Source: Anaerolineae bacterium
GTDB lineage: Bacteria > Chloroflexota > Anaerolineae > Anaerolineales > Villigracilaceae
Assembly (NCBI GenBank): GCA_022013685.1
Contig: JAKLPV010000089.1
Coordinates: forward strand, 1 to 40,182
Direction of reading: 5' to 3'
Length of the DNA stretch: 40,182 bases
Shown: in pieces, positions 32,253-40,182 of the stretch
Layout of the letters: every line of letters begins with the position of its first letter
Numbering within the stretch: the first letter of the stretch is position 1
Translations under genes and position numbers: made by a program
Notes under the pieces: generated by a model
Databases searched by the model: none
What the model was told of the DNA's origin: nothing
Seen by the model: the letters and a program-made list of their open reading frames with translations, nothing else

Positions 32253-32681
32253 ATGAAACACACACATAAGATCCATCTGCTGTTGTTGGTTGGGCTGATT
32301 TTTAGCCTGTTGGCGGCTTGCGCGCCGCAGGAAACCGTTCTGAGCGAGGATGAGGCCGATGCGGTGCTGGCTTTTAGCGAGGAAAAAACCGATAATTTGC
32401 TGGCCGGAATGAGAGCCGGCGACTATGCCGCCTTCTCGTGGGATTTTGACCAGCAAATGCTGGATGCCATCACTGAGACCCAGTTTGAGACCTTGAAAAA
32501 AGAGCGGGACGCGAAACTCGGTGCCTACGTTTCGCGCCAGGTCAACCGGGTGGTGCAAACGGGTGATTTCTACGCGGTATTCTACGACGCCGAATTCGAG
32601 AAGGATGATGCCGTCACGATGCGGGTGGTCTTCCGCATTGCCGAGCCGAACGAGGTCAGCGGATTGTGGTTTGATAAGTAA
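32253..32681 (+). CDS. Lipoprotein with DUF3887-like domain
   Basis: I favour the ATG at 32253 because AAAGGA sits about 8 nt upstream; ATG 32247 is also possible. The product is about 142 residues. The signal peptide IHLLLLVGLIFSLLAAC is lipoprotein-type. The rest is a short alpha/beta domain with NLLAGMRAGDYAAFSWDFD and VVFRIAEPNEVSGLWFDK, which is the usual pattern of DUF3887 domains. Function unknown. It is flanked on both sides by copies of the palindromic repeat, and its own leader includes a duplicated response regulator start, so the gene may have entered with or between repeats. Confidence 0.8.
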   Translation: MKHTHKIHLLLLVGLIFSLLAACAPQETVLSEDEADAVLAFSEEKTDNLLAGMRAGDYAAFSWDFDQQMLDAITETQFETLKKERDAKLGAYVSRQVNRVVQTGDFYAVFYDAEFEKDDAVTMRVVFRIAEPNEVSGLWFDK

Positions 32682-32698
32682 CCCGCCAGTCAGATCGA

Positions 32699-32756
32699 GT
32701 AGGGACACGGCGGGGCGATCCCGCGTCAAAGCCCGTTTTTAATCCGCCGTGTCCCT
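32699..32756. repeat. Palindromic repeat, copy 2
   Basis: AGGGACACGGCGG (32701-32713) pairs with CCGCCGTGTCCCT (32744-32756). The central part also shares CGCGTCAAAGCCC with copy 1. The two copies lie in the same orientation. Confidence 0.85.
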
Positions 32757-32832
32757 GCCTACGCGCGAATGTTCTGGGGTACAATTTGAAAAAATATTCA
32801 CCCAGGGGAAGCTGCAAAGGAAACATACATTG

Positions 32833-33192
32833 ATGCTGAAAATATTATCGATCGACGATGAACCCATGATCACCGAGTTGATCGGCTTCCAGTTGGAGAT
32901 TCATGGAATGCAGGTTGTCACAGCCAATACCGGCAAGAGTGGCATTGAACTGGCCCGCAGCGAAGCCCCCGATCTGGTCTTGCTGGATATGATGATGCCA
33001 GATATGAGCGGCCCGCAGGTTTGCCAGCAGATTCGTTCCTTCAGCAGCGTTCCGGTACTGGCTTTCTCGGCCTTGAGCGGCGCGCAGGATATTGATCGGG
33101 CGCTTGATGCCGGCTTCAGCGGTTTTGTCGAAAAGCCCTGTTCGGGCGACCACCTGGCCGGGAAAATCCTTGAATTCATCTCAGCAAAATAG
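32833..33192 (+). CDS. Single-domain response regulator
   Basis: The start ATG at 32833 gives MLKILSIDDEPMIT, the normal beginning of a receiver; AAAGGAAA lies 10-15 nt upstream. The product is about 119 residues, one receiver domain with no output. The phosphorylated Asp is in LVLLDMMMPDMSGPQ (about residue 53), the acidic pair at SIDDE, Thr/Ser in VLAFSALSG and Lys in GFVEKPCSG. It probably relays phosphate from a separate kinase. Its 5' region is duplicated at 32191-32232. Confidence 0.92.
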   Translation: MLKILSIDDEPMITELIGFQLEIHGMQVVTANTGKSGIELARSEAPDLVLLDMMMPDMSGPQVCQQIRSFSSVPVLAFSALSGAQDIDRALDAGFSGFVEKPCSGDHLAGKILEFISAK

Positions 33193-33290
33193 GGTTGCCT
33201 TGTTTTGCCATATAATATTATCTGAACTGTCACACCAATTATTGTGAACTTTCAGTAATTCCACCCACCCACCCAACCAAGGAGTAGAAA

Positions 33291-33512
33291 ATGGCTTACA
33301 CATTGGAAACAACCGTAGGTGAGATTTTGAAAGACACCAATGCATTGGATGTTTTGGACAAGTACGTTCCCGGCGCATCCAAAAACCCCATGCTTGGATT
33401 GGCATCCGGTATGACCTTGAAATCCCTGCTGGCCATGCCGCAGGCCAAACAATTCGGCGTTACCGAAGAATTGGTCAACCAATTCCTGGCAGAGGTCAAC
33501 GCCCGCAAGTAG
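33291..33512 (+). CDS. Small helical protein, TVGEIL-type domain
   Basis: Protein of 73 residues with an AAGGAG site. LETTVGEILKDTNALDVLDKY and LASGMTLKSLLAMP show a compact helical domain. Similar stand-alone or C-terminal domains occur in DUF1858-like proteins and some hydrolases, but the assignment is uncertain. It forms its own transcription unit with a terminator at 33567. Confidence 0.7.
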   Translation: MAYTLETTVGEILKDTNALDVLDKYVPGASKNPMLGLASGMTLKSLLAMPQAKQFGVTEELVNQFLAEVNARK

Positions 33513-33566
33513 CTGGCGGTCTTTCCAAATTTTTCGCATCTTTTTGGCTATTGATGAAGTATCCGG

Positions 33567-33604
33567 GTGGCGCATGGTCTGTTGACCTGCGCCACTTCTC
33601 TTTT
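33567..33604 (+). terminator. Rho-independent terminator
   Basis: GTGGCGCA, T, GGTC and GACC, TGCGCCAC form a long stem with a 4-nt loop and one bulged base (33567-33595), followed by TTCTCTTTT. Confidence 0.85.
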
Positions 33605-33610
33605 GCGCCC

Positions 33611-34141
33611 TTACATCTTTTCCAGCAAGTCATTCACCCCAAAGACCCGCGCGTAAAAGGCCAGCAAATCCCCCGCTTTGCGCTGAAATTCTGCTTCTGA
33701 ATCTGCCAGCTCTGTAAACCGCTGCGGATGCTCGATGCGTGCCACCAGCCGTTCGCGGAAGTTGGGATTGGGCAGGCCGGGCAGGAGCGGTTCGAGTTCA
33801 CGAATCAGCCCTCTGGCCTGCTGAATTATATCCACGGCTGCGGGCAGGGCGGTTTTTTCAGCGATCACTTCCTTGAGCAGCTTGCATTGATAAGCCAGGC
33901 AGGCGCGCGGGTAATGCGCGGAAGCGTGGATCGTACAATCCCCCTTCCAGAGCGGGCAGGGCTGGCTGAAGCCGCGCTGGGTCGGGTCTGAGCGAAAAAC
34001 AGTCATGCCCAGCGCCTCGGCCGGGTCCAGCTCCCTGGGCCTGAGTTTGACCCAGATGAACAGGTGACCCGTGCAGCACAACCCGCAGGCCCTGCACAGG
34101 GCGCTTGCCTGTGATTCGTTGGTTTCGTGGCTGCCAGTCAT
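33611..34141 (-). CDS. YkgJ-family cysteine-cluster protein
   Basis: Protein of 176 residues. CRACGLCCTG near the N-terminus and CPLWKGDCTIH and PRACLAYQC further on carry the conserved cysteines of the YkgJ family, proposed to bind zinc or iron. No membrane segment. The remaining C-terminal half is helical and unassigned. TATCAT lies 7 nt upstream of the ATG on the minus strand, so the transcript may be leaderless. The gene is divergent from the one at 34248. Confidence 0.85.
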   Translation of the reverse strand: MTGSHETNESQASALCRACGLCCTGHLFIWVKLRPRELDPAEALGMTVFRSDPTQRGFSQPCPLWKGDCTIHASAHYPRACLAYQCKLLKEVIAEKTALPAAVDIIQQARGLIRELEPLLPGLPNPNFRERLVARIEHPQRFTELADSEAEFQRKAGDLLAFYARVFGVNDLLEKM

Positions 34142-34247
34142 GCAGGGTATGATAACCTAGGAAAGATGAACTGGCAAATAAGCCCCAGATTACTTTTTGC
34201 AGGCGATCCATGACCCAATCAGCGGGAAAGCGGGTAGAATCGGACAA

Positions 34248-34481
34248 ATGACCACCTTCCAATCAAAAGACCCCCTGCACGGCATCACCCTCGAAACGAT
34301 CCTGAAGCAGCTGGTGAAGCAATACGGCTGGCGCGAGCTGGCCGAACGCATCCCGGTGCGCTGCTTTTACCATGAGCCGAGCATCAAATCGAGCCTCAAG
34401 TTTTTGCGGCAAACCCCCTGGGCGCGCAAGAGCGTCGAAGAACTTTACCTGCAATCGATACAAAGCGGGCCTGCGGGTTAA
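34248..34481 (+). CDS. VF530-like small DNA-binding protein (DUF2132)
   Basis: The ATG at 34248 has no ribosome site but TAGAAT 7 nt before it. The product is about 77 residues. DPLHGITLETILKQLV, YGWRELAERIPVRCF and PSIKSSLKFLRQTPWAR closely follow the VF530 family, small basic proteins reported to bind DNA. Full length for that family. A hairpin with a T run follows at 34474-34502. Confidence 0.9.
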   Translation: MTTFQSKDPLHGITLETILKQLVKQYGWRELAERIPVRCFYHEPSIKSSLKFLRQTPWARKSVEELYLQSIQSGPAG

Positions 34482-34502
34482 AAAAACTACCCGGAATTTT
34501 TT
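34474..34502 (+). terminator. Terminator candidate after the VF530-like gene
   Basis: CGGGT (34474-34478), a 10-nt loop and ACCCG (34489-34493) followed by GAATTTTTT. It overlaps the stop codon. Confidence 0.5.
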
Positions 34503-34540
34503 CGTCAAGGCGCCGGGGCGAAACAAAACGCAAGGTTGTT

Positions 34541-34981
34541 TTATAGGGATTGCTTACGCTGGAAATTTCGCCTGTCCGTTTTGCGCAACACGGTATAAAT
34601 CAAAGCCCAGGCTGCCCCGCCGCAGATGCCCAGGAATTGATCCTGCATGGTGTTGGCAAGGCTGACCTGCACATTGGAACCCAGTAAACGGTCCATCCCG
34701 AATTCTGCGAACTCCCAGAAGACGGCCGTTGCGGCGGTCAGCGAGAAGAGCAGGAGCAGGAAAACAAACTCGTTCAACCTTGCGATGATTTTCTCATCTT
34801 CAAAATAAGATAGGGTTTTGGATGCTGTGTAGGCGATGGAAAAGCCGCCGATGAAATGAAAAGGCATATCCAGGTTGGGAAAGAAATAATACAGGTTAAA
34901 AATTTGGATGGCGATCAGGTGGGCGAACAAGACGCTGGCCGGGAAGGCGAAAAACGACAGGGTTTCGATGATCCGTTTCAT
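34541..34981 (-). CDS. Multi-pass membrane protein
   Basis: The start at 34981 has AGAGGAAAA upstream; the frame's longer version runs into the next gene. The product is about 146 residues. Hydrophobic helices lie near 10-30 (FFAFPASVLFAHLIAIQIF), 45-60 (PFHFIGGFSIAYTA), 72-95 (FVFLLLLFSLTAATAVFW) and 120-135. FWEFAEFGMDRLLG and NTMQDQFLGICGGAAW resemble motifs of the DUF2238/YjdF group, but I am not certain. The C-terminus is basic. Confidence 0.7.
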   Translation of the reverse strand: MKRIIETLSFFAFPASVLFAHLIAIQIFNLYYFFPNLDMPFHFIGGFSIAYTASKTLSYFEDEKIIARLNEFVFLLLLFSLTAATAVFWEFAEFGMDRLLGSNVQVSLANTMQDQFLGICGGAAWALIYTVLRKTDRRNFQRKQSL

Positions 34982-35124
34982 TGATTTTCCTCTTTGCTGG
35001 AATGGTTTGCGGGTAAAATTATCGCCGCTGAGACTCTCTGAAGGCCCCCAAAAATTGCAGAAGCTCTCATCTTTGCCGCCGCTGCCTGGCTCAAAACCCA
35101 TTAATTGAGAAAGAGAATTCGCAC

Positions 35125-35892
35125 ATGAAAACATCGCCGCCTGCCAGCCTTATTCCCCAACCTTTCCTACTGGCCAGCGATATCGACGGCACCCTGCTTG
35201 GCGACGAAAGCGGCGAAGAACTGTTCAAACAGTTCTTCGCGTGCCAAAACGGGCATTTTAGCCTGGCTTATGTCACCGGACGCTACCGGTGGTCGGTTCT
35301 CGAACTGATTCGGCAAGGCCGCCTGCCGCGCCCGCACTTCATTTGCAGCGATGTCGGCACCGAAATCCTCGACCTGAGCGACCCGGCCAACCGCCTGGGT
35401 GAAGCCTATGCCGCACAGGTCCATCCCGGCTGGGATCTGGACGCAATCTACCGACTGGGGATCGGGGATGGGGTCACACGTCAGGAATTCGACGAGGGCC
35501 AGCCGCGTTTCCAGGCCGGTTTTTACTGGGACGCGCGCCCCGAAACCTTGCGCGCATTTCACGAGCGTCTTTCCACGCTGGAAGGGGTCTATATCCAGGC
35601 CAGTTACGATACCTATATAGACGTTTTACCCGGCCCGTTGGGCAAGGGCCAGGCGGTCAGCTTTTTGCAAAAACAATTGGGGCTTTCTCAGGGGCAGGTT
35701 GTGGTCGCTGGCGATGCGGGCAACGACCGCCAGATGTTCGAAGCCGGTTTCAAGGGCATTGTCCCATTTAACGCGCTGGACGAACTGAAAGCCCTTGCCG
35801 GCCAGCCCTGGCATTATCACAGCCCCTACCCGTCCGCACGCGGCGTGCTCGACGGATTGCGCTATTTCGGCTTTATCGAATCTTTTGCATGA
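35125..35892 (+). CDS. HAD-family phosphatase (sucrose-phosphate phosphatase-like)
   Basis: Protein of 255 residues. The HAD nucleophile motif [12 protein letters not shown] is at about residues 16-27, and [17 protein letters not shown] near the C-terminus is the acid/Mg motif of the Cof/SPP branch. The middle contains [10 protein letters not shown] and [10 protein letters not shown]. The overall pattern is closest to sucrose-phosphate phosphatase-like enzymes, which remove phosphate from sugar phosphates. A GT4 glycosyltransferase of a related type lies at 8998 but is not adjacent. The 3' end overlaps the convergent trmFO gene by 20 bases. Confidence 0.87.
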   Translation: MKTSPPASLIPQPFLLASDIDGTLLGDESGEELFKQFFACQNGHFSLAYVTGRYRWSVLELIRQGRLPRPHFICSDVGTEILDLSDPANRLGEAYAAQVHPGWDLDAIYRLGIGDGVTRQEFDEGQPRFQAGFYWDARPETLRAFHERLSTLEGVYIQASYDTYIDVLPGPLGKGQAVSFLQKQLGLSQGQVVVAGDAGNDRQMFEAGFKGIVPFNALDELKALAGQPWHYHSPYPSARGVLDGLRYFGFIESFA

Positions 35893-37222
35893 ATGCTTCC
35901 AGCGCGCTTGCTGCGCGTTCGGCATACAGCGCGCCGCGCTCACGCTTGCCGGTTTTTCCAACGTTTTCCAGCGCCGGCAAAATGCCGAAGTTGGATTTCA
36001 TCGGCTGAAAGTCTTTCAAGTCGGCATGGGTGACATAATGGCAGAGTGCGCCGAGCATGGTCTCGCGCGGCAATACCAGCGGGGTCTGTCCGTTTAGCAG
36101 GCGGGCGGCGTTCTGCCCGGCCAGCAACCCGGTGGCGATATTGCCCAGGTAGCCTTCAACGCCGGTGATCTGTCCGGCCAGGAACAGGTCGGCGCGGGCG
36201 CGGGTTTGCAGGCTCGGCAGCAGAATTTTGGGTGAGGCCAGGAAGGTGTTGCGGTGCATTTGCCCGTAGCGCGCGAATTCGGCCTTTTCCAGCCCCGGGA
36301 TGTGGCGCAGCACGCGGCGCTGTTCGGGGAAGGTCAGGTTGGTCTGGAAGCCGACCAGGTTATATAAATTCCCGGCCAGGTTGTCCTGGCGCAATTGCAC
36401 AACAGCATACGGGCGGCGCGCGACGCGCGGGTCGTTCAGTCCAACCGGACGCATCGGCCCGTAGGCGAGCGCTTTTTCGCCGCGCCCGGCAATGATCTCG
36501 ACCGGCAGGCAGCCCTCGAAGAAGGTTTCATGCCCGGCTCGCACGCCGCTTTCGAGTGGTTTCTCAAAGTCGCGCAGCTGAATCCGCTCTGCCGTGCGCA
36601 GGGCCTCGACAAAGTCCAGGTAGTCGCTTTTCAGGTGAAAGGGGCAGTTGATGTAGTCGCCATCGCTTTGCTCGTCCCCGGCCCAGCGCGAGGCGCGATA
36701 GGCGATGTCCATATTGATCGATGTGGCCTCCACAATCGGGGCGATGGCATCGTAAAAGTACAAGTGTTCTTCACCGCTGAAGGCTGCCAGGGCCTGTGAG
36801 AGCCGCATCGAAGTCAGCGGGCCGGAGGCGATGACCGCCGGCCCGGCGGGGATCTCGGGCATTTCGGCGCGAATCAATTCGATGTTGGGGTGGGTGCTGA
36901 TCCGCGCGGTAACGACCTCGGCGAAGCGCTCCCGGTCCACGGCCAGGGCGGCCCCGGCGGGCAGGGCGGTCTCTTCGGCGACCTCGAGCAGGAGAGAGCC
37001 GATGCGGCGCAGTTCGGCCTTTAAAACGCCGCTGGCGCGGTCAGGCAGGTTCGATCCGAGCGAGTTCGAGCAGACGAGTTCGGCCAGGTTCGGGGTCTGG
37101 TGCGCGCCGGTCGCCACAAGCGGCCTCATTTCGTATAATTTGACTTTTCGTCCGTTTTGGGCGGCCTGCCAGGCGGCTTCACTGCCAGCCAGGCCGCCGC
37201 CGATGACGGTTAGTGTTTGCAT
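35873..37222 (-). CDS. trmFO: Methylenetetrahydrofolate-tRNA uracil-5 methyltransferase TrmFO
   Basis: Protein of 449 residues. TrmFO makes 5-methyluridine at position 54 of tRNA using methylene-THF and FAD. The N-terminal dinucleotide-binding motif [19 protein letters not shown] is at residues 6-24. [20 protein letters not shown] near residue 47 and [14 protein letters not shown] are typical of the family; [20 protein letters not shown] and [19 protein letters not shown] are the C-terminal signatures. All usual parts are present. TAAGGT lies 6 nt before the ATG, which could be a -10 or part of a ribosome site. Confidence 0.97.
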   Translation of the reverse strand: MQTLTVIGGGLAGSEAAWQAAQNGRKVKLYEMRPLVATGAHQTPNLAELVCSNSLGSNLPDRASGVLKAELRRIGSLLLEVAEETALPAGAALAVDRERFAEVVTARISTHPNIELIRAEMPEIPAGPAVIASGPLTSMRLSQALAAFSGEEHLYFYDAIAPIVEATSINMDIAYRASRWAGDEQSDGDYINCPFHLKSDYLDFVEALRTAERIQLRDFEKPLESGVRAGHETFFEGCLPVEIIAGRGEKALAYGPMRPVGLNDPRVARRPYAVVQLRQDNLAGNLYNLVGFQTNLTFPEQRRVLRHIPGLEKAEFARYGQMHRNTFLASPKILLPSLQTRARADLFLAGQITGVEGYLGNIATGLLAGQNAARLLNGQTPLVLPRETMLGALCHYVTHADLKDFQPMKSNFGILPALENVGKTGKRERGALYAERAASALEAFMQKIR

Positions 37223-37312
37223 GGGTTCACCTTAAAGATTGGATGGGCAATTTTATCATCAAGCATGTCCAGTTTTGCATATCTTCAGTCTGCTTATTGT
37301 ATAATTCAAGGG

Positions 37313-38494
37313 ATGACCAAGCCCAACGCTGTCGAGTCGATGCTCAAAGAAGCCTGCCTGATCAGCAAGGCCAATTGGGCGGTGCGCGCCGTTTACGAAA
37401 ACACGGGCTGGCATGTGCTTGAGACGCATCATCTGAGTAAATCGCGCGCAGTTGCTTTGCAGGCCTTTCTGGCTGACAAAATCAACGCTGCCTGGTTGGG
37501 TGGCGCGCTTTCCGGGGGGCGTTCACGTTCAAGAACCTGCACTTTGGAGAAGAATTGTCACAAGGTTTACCTGTTCCCGGCTTTTGGGGGCGGGGAGTGG
37601 CTTTTCATAGTTGGGGTTGCAGATGACCTCCCCCGGCAGGCCCAACAGGTTTGGCGGCTGGCTTCGATGCTTGCCTGCGAGACGACAGACTCTGAGGGTG
37701 GCCAGACTCGCGAGCTGCGCCAGGCCGTCAGCGAACTGGAAGAGACCCAGCAGGAACTCAGGGCGCGTATTGCCGCCCAACGCGAAGCGGAGGCGCGCCT
37801 GGTGCAGGCTGCCAAACTGGCGGCGGTCGGCGAAATGGCCGCCGGCATTGCCCACGAATTGAACAATCCGCTGACCTCGGTGGTCGGCTTTACCGAGTTG
37901 AGCCTCGACGCCCTGCCCCTCGAATCAGACCTGCGCCACGATCTTGAACTTGTCCTGCGCGAGGCCAACCGCGCCCGCAGCGTGATACGCAGGCTGCTCG
38001 ATTTTGCCCGCCAGCGTGAAGTGCTGCGTACCCGCGCCGATATCAACGAAATTGTGGACGATGTGGTTGCGCTGACCAAGCACCTGCTCCTGACCAGCGG
38101 AGTCGAACTACGCTTGAAGCTATCCGAAAATTTGCCCTGGGTCTTTATCGACCGCAACCAGATCAAACAAGTATTGATCAACCTGATCAATAATGCCTTG
38201 TATGCCATGCCGCAGGGCGGGGCCCTGGTCGTTGAGACCTGCCTGCAAACCCGGCACGGCGCATCTTTCCTGGCGCTGGCTGTGCGCGATAGCGGCATTG
38301 GCATTTCCCCTGAAGACCTGGAGCGTATCTTTGAACCCTTCTTTACCACACGCGGCGACCAGGGCGGTACTGGCCTGGGGCTTTCAGTTACCTACGGTAT
38401 TGTCACCGAGCACGGCGGCACAATCGAGGTCGAAAGCCGTATGAACAGCGGCTCGGCTTTTACCGTTTTGTTCCCAATGGAGTCTCCGGCATGA
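37313..38494 (+). CDS. Cytoplasmic sensor histidine kinase
   Basis: The start at 37313 has TATAAT 7 nt upstream and no Shine-Dalgarno; the frame to 37217 would need transcription from inside the trmFO start region. The product is about 393 residues. The first 130 residues form a sensor-like domain without membrane helices, containing KVYLFPAFGGGEWLFIVG. A coiled coil (about 135-168) connects to HisKA with GIAHELNNPLTSVVG (His about residue 180). HATPase boxes follow: LINLINNALYAMP, VRDSGIGISPEDLERIFEPF and GTGLGLSVTYGIV. It overlaps the next gene by ATGA, so they are coupled. Confidence 0.93.
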   Translation: MTKPNAVESMLKEACLISKANWAVRAVYENTGWHVLETHHLSKSRAVALQAFLADKINAAWLGGALSGGRSRSRTCTLEKNCHKVYLFPAFGGGEWLFIVGVADDLPRQAQQVWRLASMLACETTDSEGGQTRELRQAVSELEETQQELRARIAAQREAEARLVQAAKLAAVGEMAAGIAHELNNPLTSVVGFTELSLDALPLESDLRHDLELVLREANRARSVIRRLLDFARQREVLRTRADINEIVDDVVALTKHLLLTSGVELRLKLSENLPWVFIDRNQIKQVLINLINNALYAMPQGGALVVETCLQTRHGASFLALAVRDSGIGISPEDLERIFEPFFTTRGDQGGTGLGLSVTYGIVTEHGGTIEVESRMNSGSAFTVLFPMESPA

Positions 38495-40083
38495 AGCGCA
38501 GCCATGTGGTCGTTGTAGACGATGAAGCGGGGATCGCCCTGCTGTGTGAACGCCTGCTCACCTCGAACGGGTTTACCGTTTCGACGTACACCGATCCGCG
38601 CGCGGCGCTGGAGGCCCTGTCTGCCGGGCCATGCGACTTGCTCCTGGTTGATATTCGCATGCCTGAATTGAGCGGCTTCGATGTCATCCAGCAAGTGCGC
38701 GATTTCCAGCCCGAGATGGCCATCCTGGCGATGACCGGCTTTGGCACGGTCGAGACGGCTGTGCAGGCCCTGCGGCGCGGGGTGGATGGTTTGCTCTTGA
38801 AACCGTTCCAAAAAAAAGATCTACTTGAATCCGTACATCTGGCGCTTTCAGACCGCCAGAAGAAGCAGGATGTGGCCCGGATGCAGGCCTTGCGTCCGCT
38901 CTTCAGCGTGATCGAAAACCTGCTCTCTGAGACCAACCCGGAAAACCTGCTCACCCTGATCCTGGATACCGTTTCGAACCAGTTGCGCTGCGCAGACGTG
39001 GCTTTTTACCGTGTGGTTGGTAAGGAAAACAAGGTGATTTTGCTGGCCGGGCGCGGAAAATTCCCACAGCCCGGCCCCATCGATGCGGATGGAAACCTTG
39101 TTCTGCGCGCCTGTGCGCTCGAGCAGCCTTTGTGGGGTGTAGCCGGGCGCACTTCAGATTTACTGGTGGAACGCGAATTACAATCATTGAATTTGGGCAG
39201 TGCGATGGCTGTGCCAACCCTGTCGATGAACATGGGGTCTGTCTTGTTTGCCGCGCGCGACCCGGCTGAGAGTTCCCTGCGGGAGGCCGATCTCGAGATG
39301 TTCCAGATCCTGGCCCGCCAGGCGACGATTGCGATGGAAAATGCCAACCTGTACGGCGAACTGCGCGCCTACGTTCAACGTATTGAAGAGTCACAGCGCG
39401 CCCTGGTACAATCTGAAAAACTGGCCGCGGCGGGCCGATTGACGGCATCAATTGCCCATGAAATTAATAACCCCTTGCAATCGGTGCGTAATTGCCTGCA
39501 CCTGGCGGTGCATGAGGATTTGTCCCCTGAAAGCCGCAAAAACTATATCAACCTGACGGTACAGGAAGTGGAGCGTTTGATGATGACGGTCGAACGCATG
39601 CTTGATTTCTACCGTCCGAGTGTTGAGTTCAAGCCTGTTAATATTCTTGACCTGCTCGAACATGTACTCAACCTGCTTGGAAAACAATTGCGCGACAGGA
39701 AAATCGTGGTTACGACAGCCTGGCCCGCGAAATTGCCCAGCGTGCAAGCCATCAGCAACCAGATCGAGCAGGTTTTCATCAATCTGGTGCTTAACGCTTT
39801 TGACGCCATGCCTGAGGGAGGTGAATTATGGATTAATATTTCACAGAAACGAAAAACGATCCAAATTGTTTTCCAGGATAGCGGCAAAGGGGTGCCTGAT
39901 GATATGCGTGAATCGATTTTTGAACCTTTTGTCAGCAGCAAAAGCGGCACCGGCCTTGGGCTGGCTGTCAGTTATGATATTGTGACGGCCCACGGTGGCC
40001 GCCTCGACCTGCTCCCGCCCAAGCCCGGTCACGGGGCGGCGTTCCAGGTAATATTGCCAATCAAAGAAATTATGGATGCATAA
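38491..40083 (+). CDS. Receiver-GAF-histidine kinase hybrid protein
   Basis: Protein of 530 residues beginning at the ATGA overlap. The N-terminal receiver has VVVVDDEAG and the phosphorylated Asp in LLLVDIRMPELSG (about residue 54), with Lys in LLLKPFQKKD. A GAF-type domain follows (about 150-285), with no obvious ligand motif. The C-terminal kinase has SIAHEINNPLQSVRNC (His about residue 323), the N box INLVLNAFDAMPEGG, and QDSGKGVPDDMRESIFEPF and GTGLGLAVSYDIV. Receiver-first hybrids pass signals from an upstream kinase, here most likely the preceding gene. Confidence 0.93.
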   Translation: MKRSHVVVVDDEAGIALLCERLLTSNGFTVSTYTDPRAALEALSAGPCDLLLVDIRMPELSGFDVIQQVRDFQPEMAILAMTGFGTVETAVQALRRGVDGLLLKPFQKKDLLESVHLALSDRQKKQDVARMQALRPLFSVIENLLSETNPENLLTLILDTVSNQLRCADVAFYRVVGKENKVILLAGRGKFPQPGPIDADGNLVLRACALEQPLWGVAGRTSDLLVERELQSLNLGSAMAVPTLSMNMGSVLFAARDPAESSLREADLEMFQILARQATIAMENANLYGELRAYVQRIEESQRALVQSEKLAAAGRLTASIAHEINNPLQSVRNCLHLAVHEDLSPESRKNYINLTVQEVERLMMTVERMLDFYRPSVEFKPVNILDLLEHVLNLLGKQLRDRKIVVTTAWPAKLPSVQAISNQIEQVFINLVLNAFDAMPEGGELWINISQKRKTIQIVFQDSGKGVPDDMRESIFEPFVSSKSGTGLGLAVSYDIVTAHGGRLDLLPPKPGHGAAFQVILPIKEIMDA

Positions 40084-40085
40084 CC

Positions 40086-40182
40086 ATGAAAAACAATATT
40101 CTAATTGTTGACGATGAACCGATTGCGCGCCAGTCATTGAGCGATATACTGCGCCTGGAAGGGCACAACGTTGTTTCTGTTG
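40086..40182 (+). CDS. Response regulator, N-terminal part (cut by window end)
   Basis: ATG at 40086, two bases after the preceding stop, begins MKNNILIVDDEPIARQSL, the start of a receiver domain with its acidic pair. Only 32 codons are visible. It continues the phosphorelay cluster; an output domain such as an NtrC type cannot be judged from this window. Confidence 0.85.
   Translation, partial: MKNNILIVDDEPIARQSLSDILRLEGHNVVSV

Noticed and set aside
32063..32269. 68-codon frame before the lipoprotein gene
   Set aside because: It is mainly repeat sequence plus the duplicated regulator start; no protein family is visible.
1..40182. CRISPR arrays, rRNA genes, insertion sequences
   Set aside because: I saw no regularly spaced direct repeats with spacers, no rRNA segments and no transposase apart from the serine recombinase.

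Overview
The window looks like about 31 kb of bacterial chromosome, most likely Chloroflexota of the Anaerolineae type, with the end of an integrated plasmid-like element on its left side. The organism call is inference from the gene set: ATP-dependent PEPCK, TrmFO, a CO/xanthine dehydrogenase-type enzyme, an M3 oligoendopeptidase and many histidine kinases, plus a recurring TANNNT box 6-7 nt before start codons. No 16S gene or other phylogenetic marker is present.

Positions 1 to about 8865 are the mobile element. A long minus-strand operon reads leftwards: a degenerate FtsK-like protein, a four-helix membrane protein, a small ORF, an SH3b lipoprotein, ParA, a likely ParA partner, an iteron array, a winged-helix replication protein and a DnaB helicase cut by the window edge. 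A second small minus-strand operon (a likely ribbon-helix-helix protein and an acidic protein) diverges from an XRE repressor. A large serine recombinase closes the element, and its reading frame ends inside the 3' end of a host tRNA-Thr(CGU) gene. This is the organisation of an integrative, self-replicating and self-partitioning element sitting at a tRNA gene. Its other end lies outside the window.

Positions 8839-17545 carry the tRNA, a GT4 glycosyltransferase, a DUF1361 membrane protein, a molybdenum hydroxylase operon (FAD/2Fe-2S fusion, small membrane protein, molybdopterin subunit), a small helical protein, a class II aldolase and a NUDIX hydrolase.

Positions 17529-21906 hold a TPR protein, a P-loop ATPase and a divergent protein with two membrane helices and helical repeats. 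This set resembles bacterial signalling or conflict modules split over several genes.

Positions 21944-25017 hold a class I aminotransferase followed by PEPCK. The aminotransferase is preceded by what looks like a Trp/Tyr-rich leader peptide overlapping a terminator hairpin, which I consider the most interesting regulatory signal here.

Positions 25080-35892 hold two hydrolase or peptidase genes, an HflX operon, a histidine kinase, an M28 peptidase, a lipoprotein flanked by duplicated DNA, a single-domain response regulator and several small genes. The right end has TrmFO and a tightly overlapping two-component cluster (kinase, receiver-GAF-kinase, response regulator) that runs off the window.

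Many chromosomal genes have no Shine-Dalgarno sequence and a -10-like box 6-7 nt before the ATG, which suggests leaderless transcripts. The element operon uses strong Shine-Dalgarno sites and overlapping stop/start codons instead.
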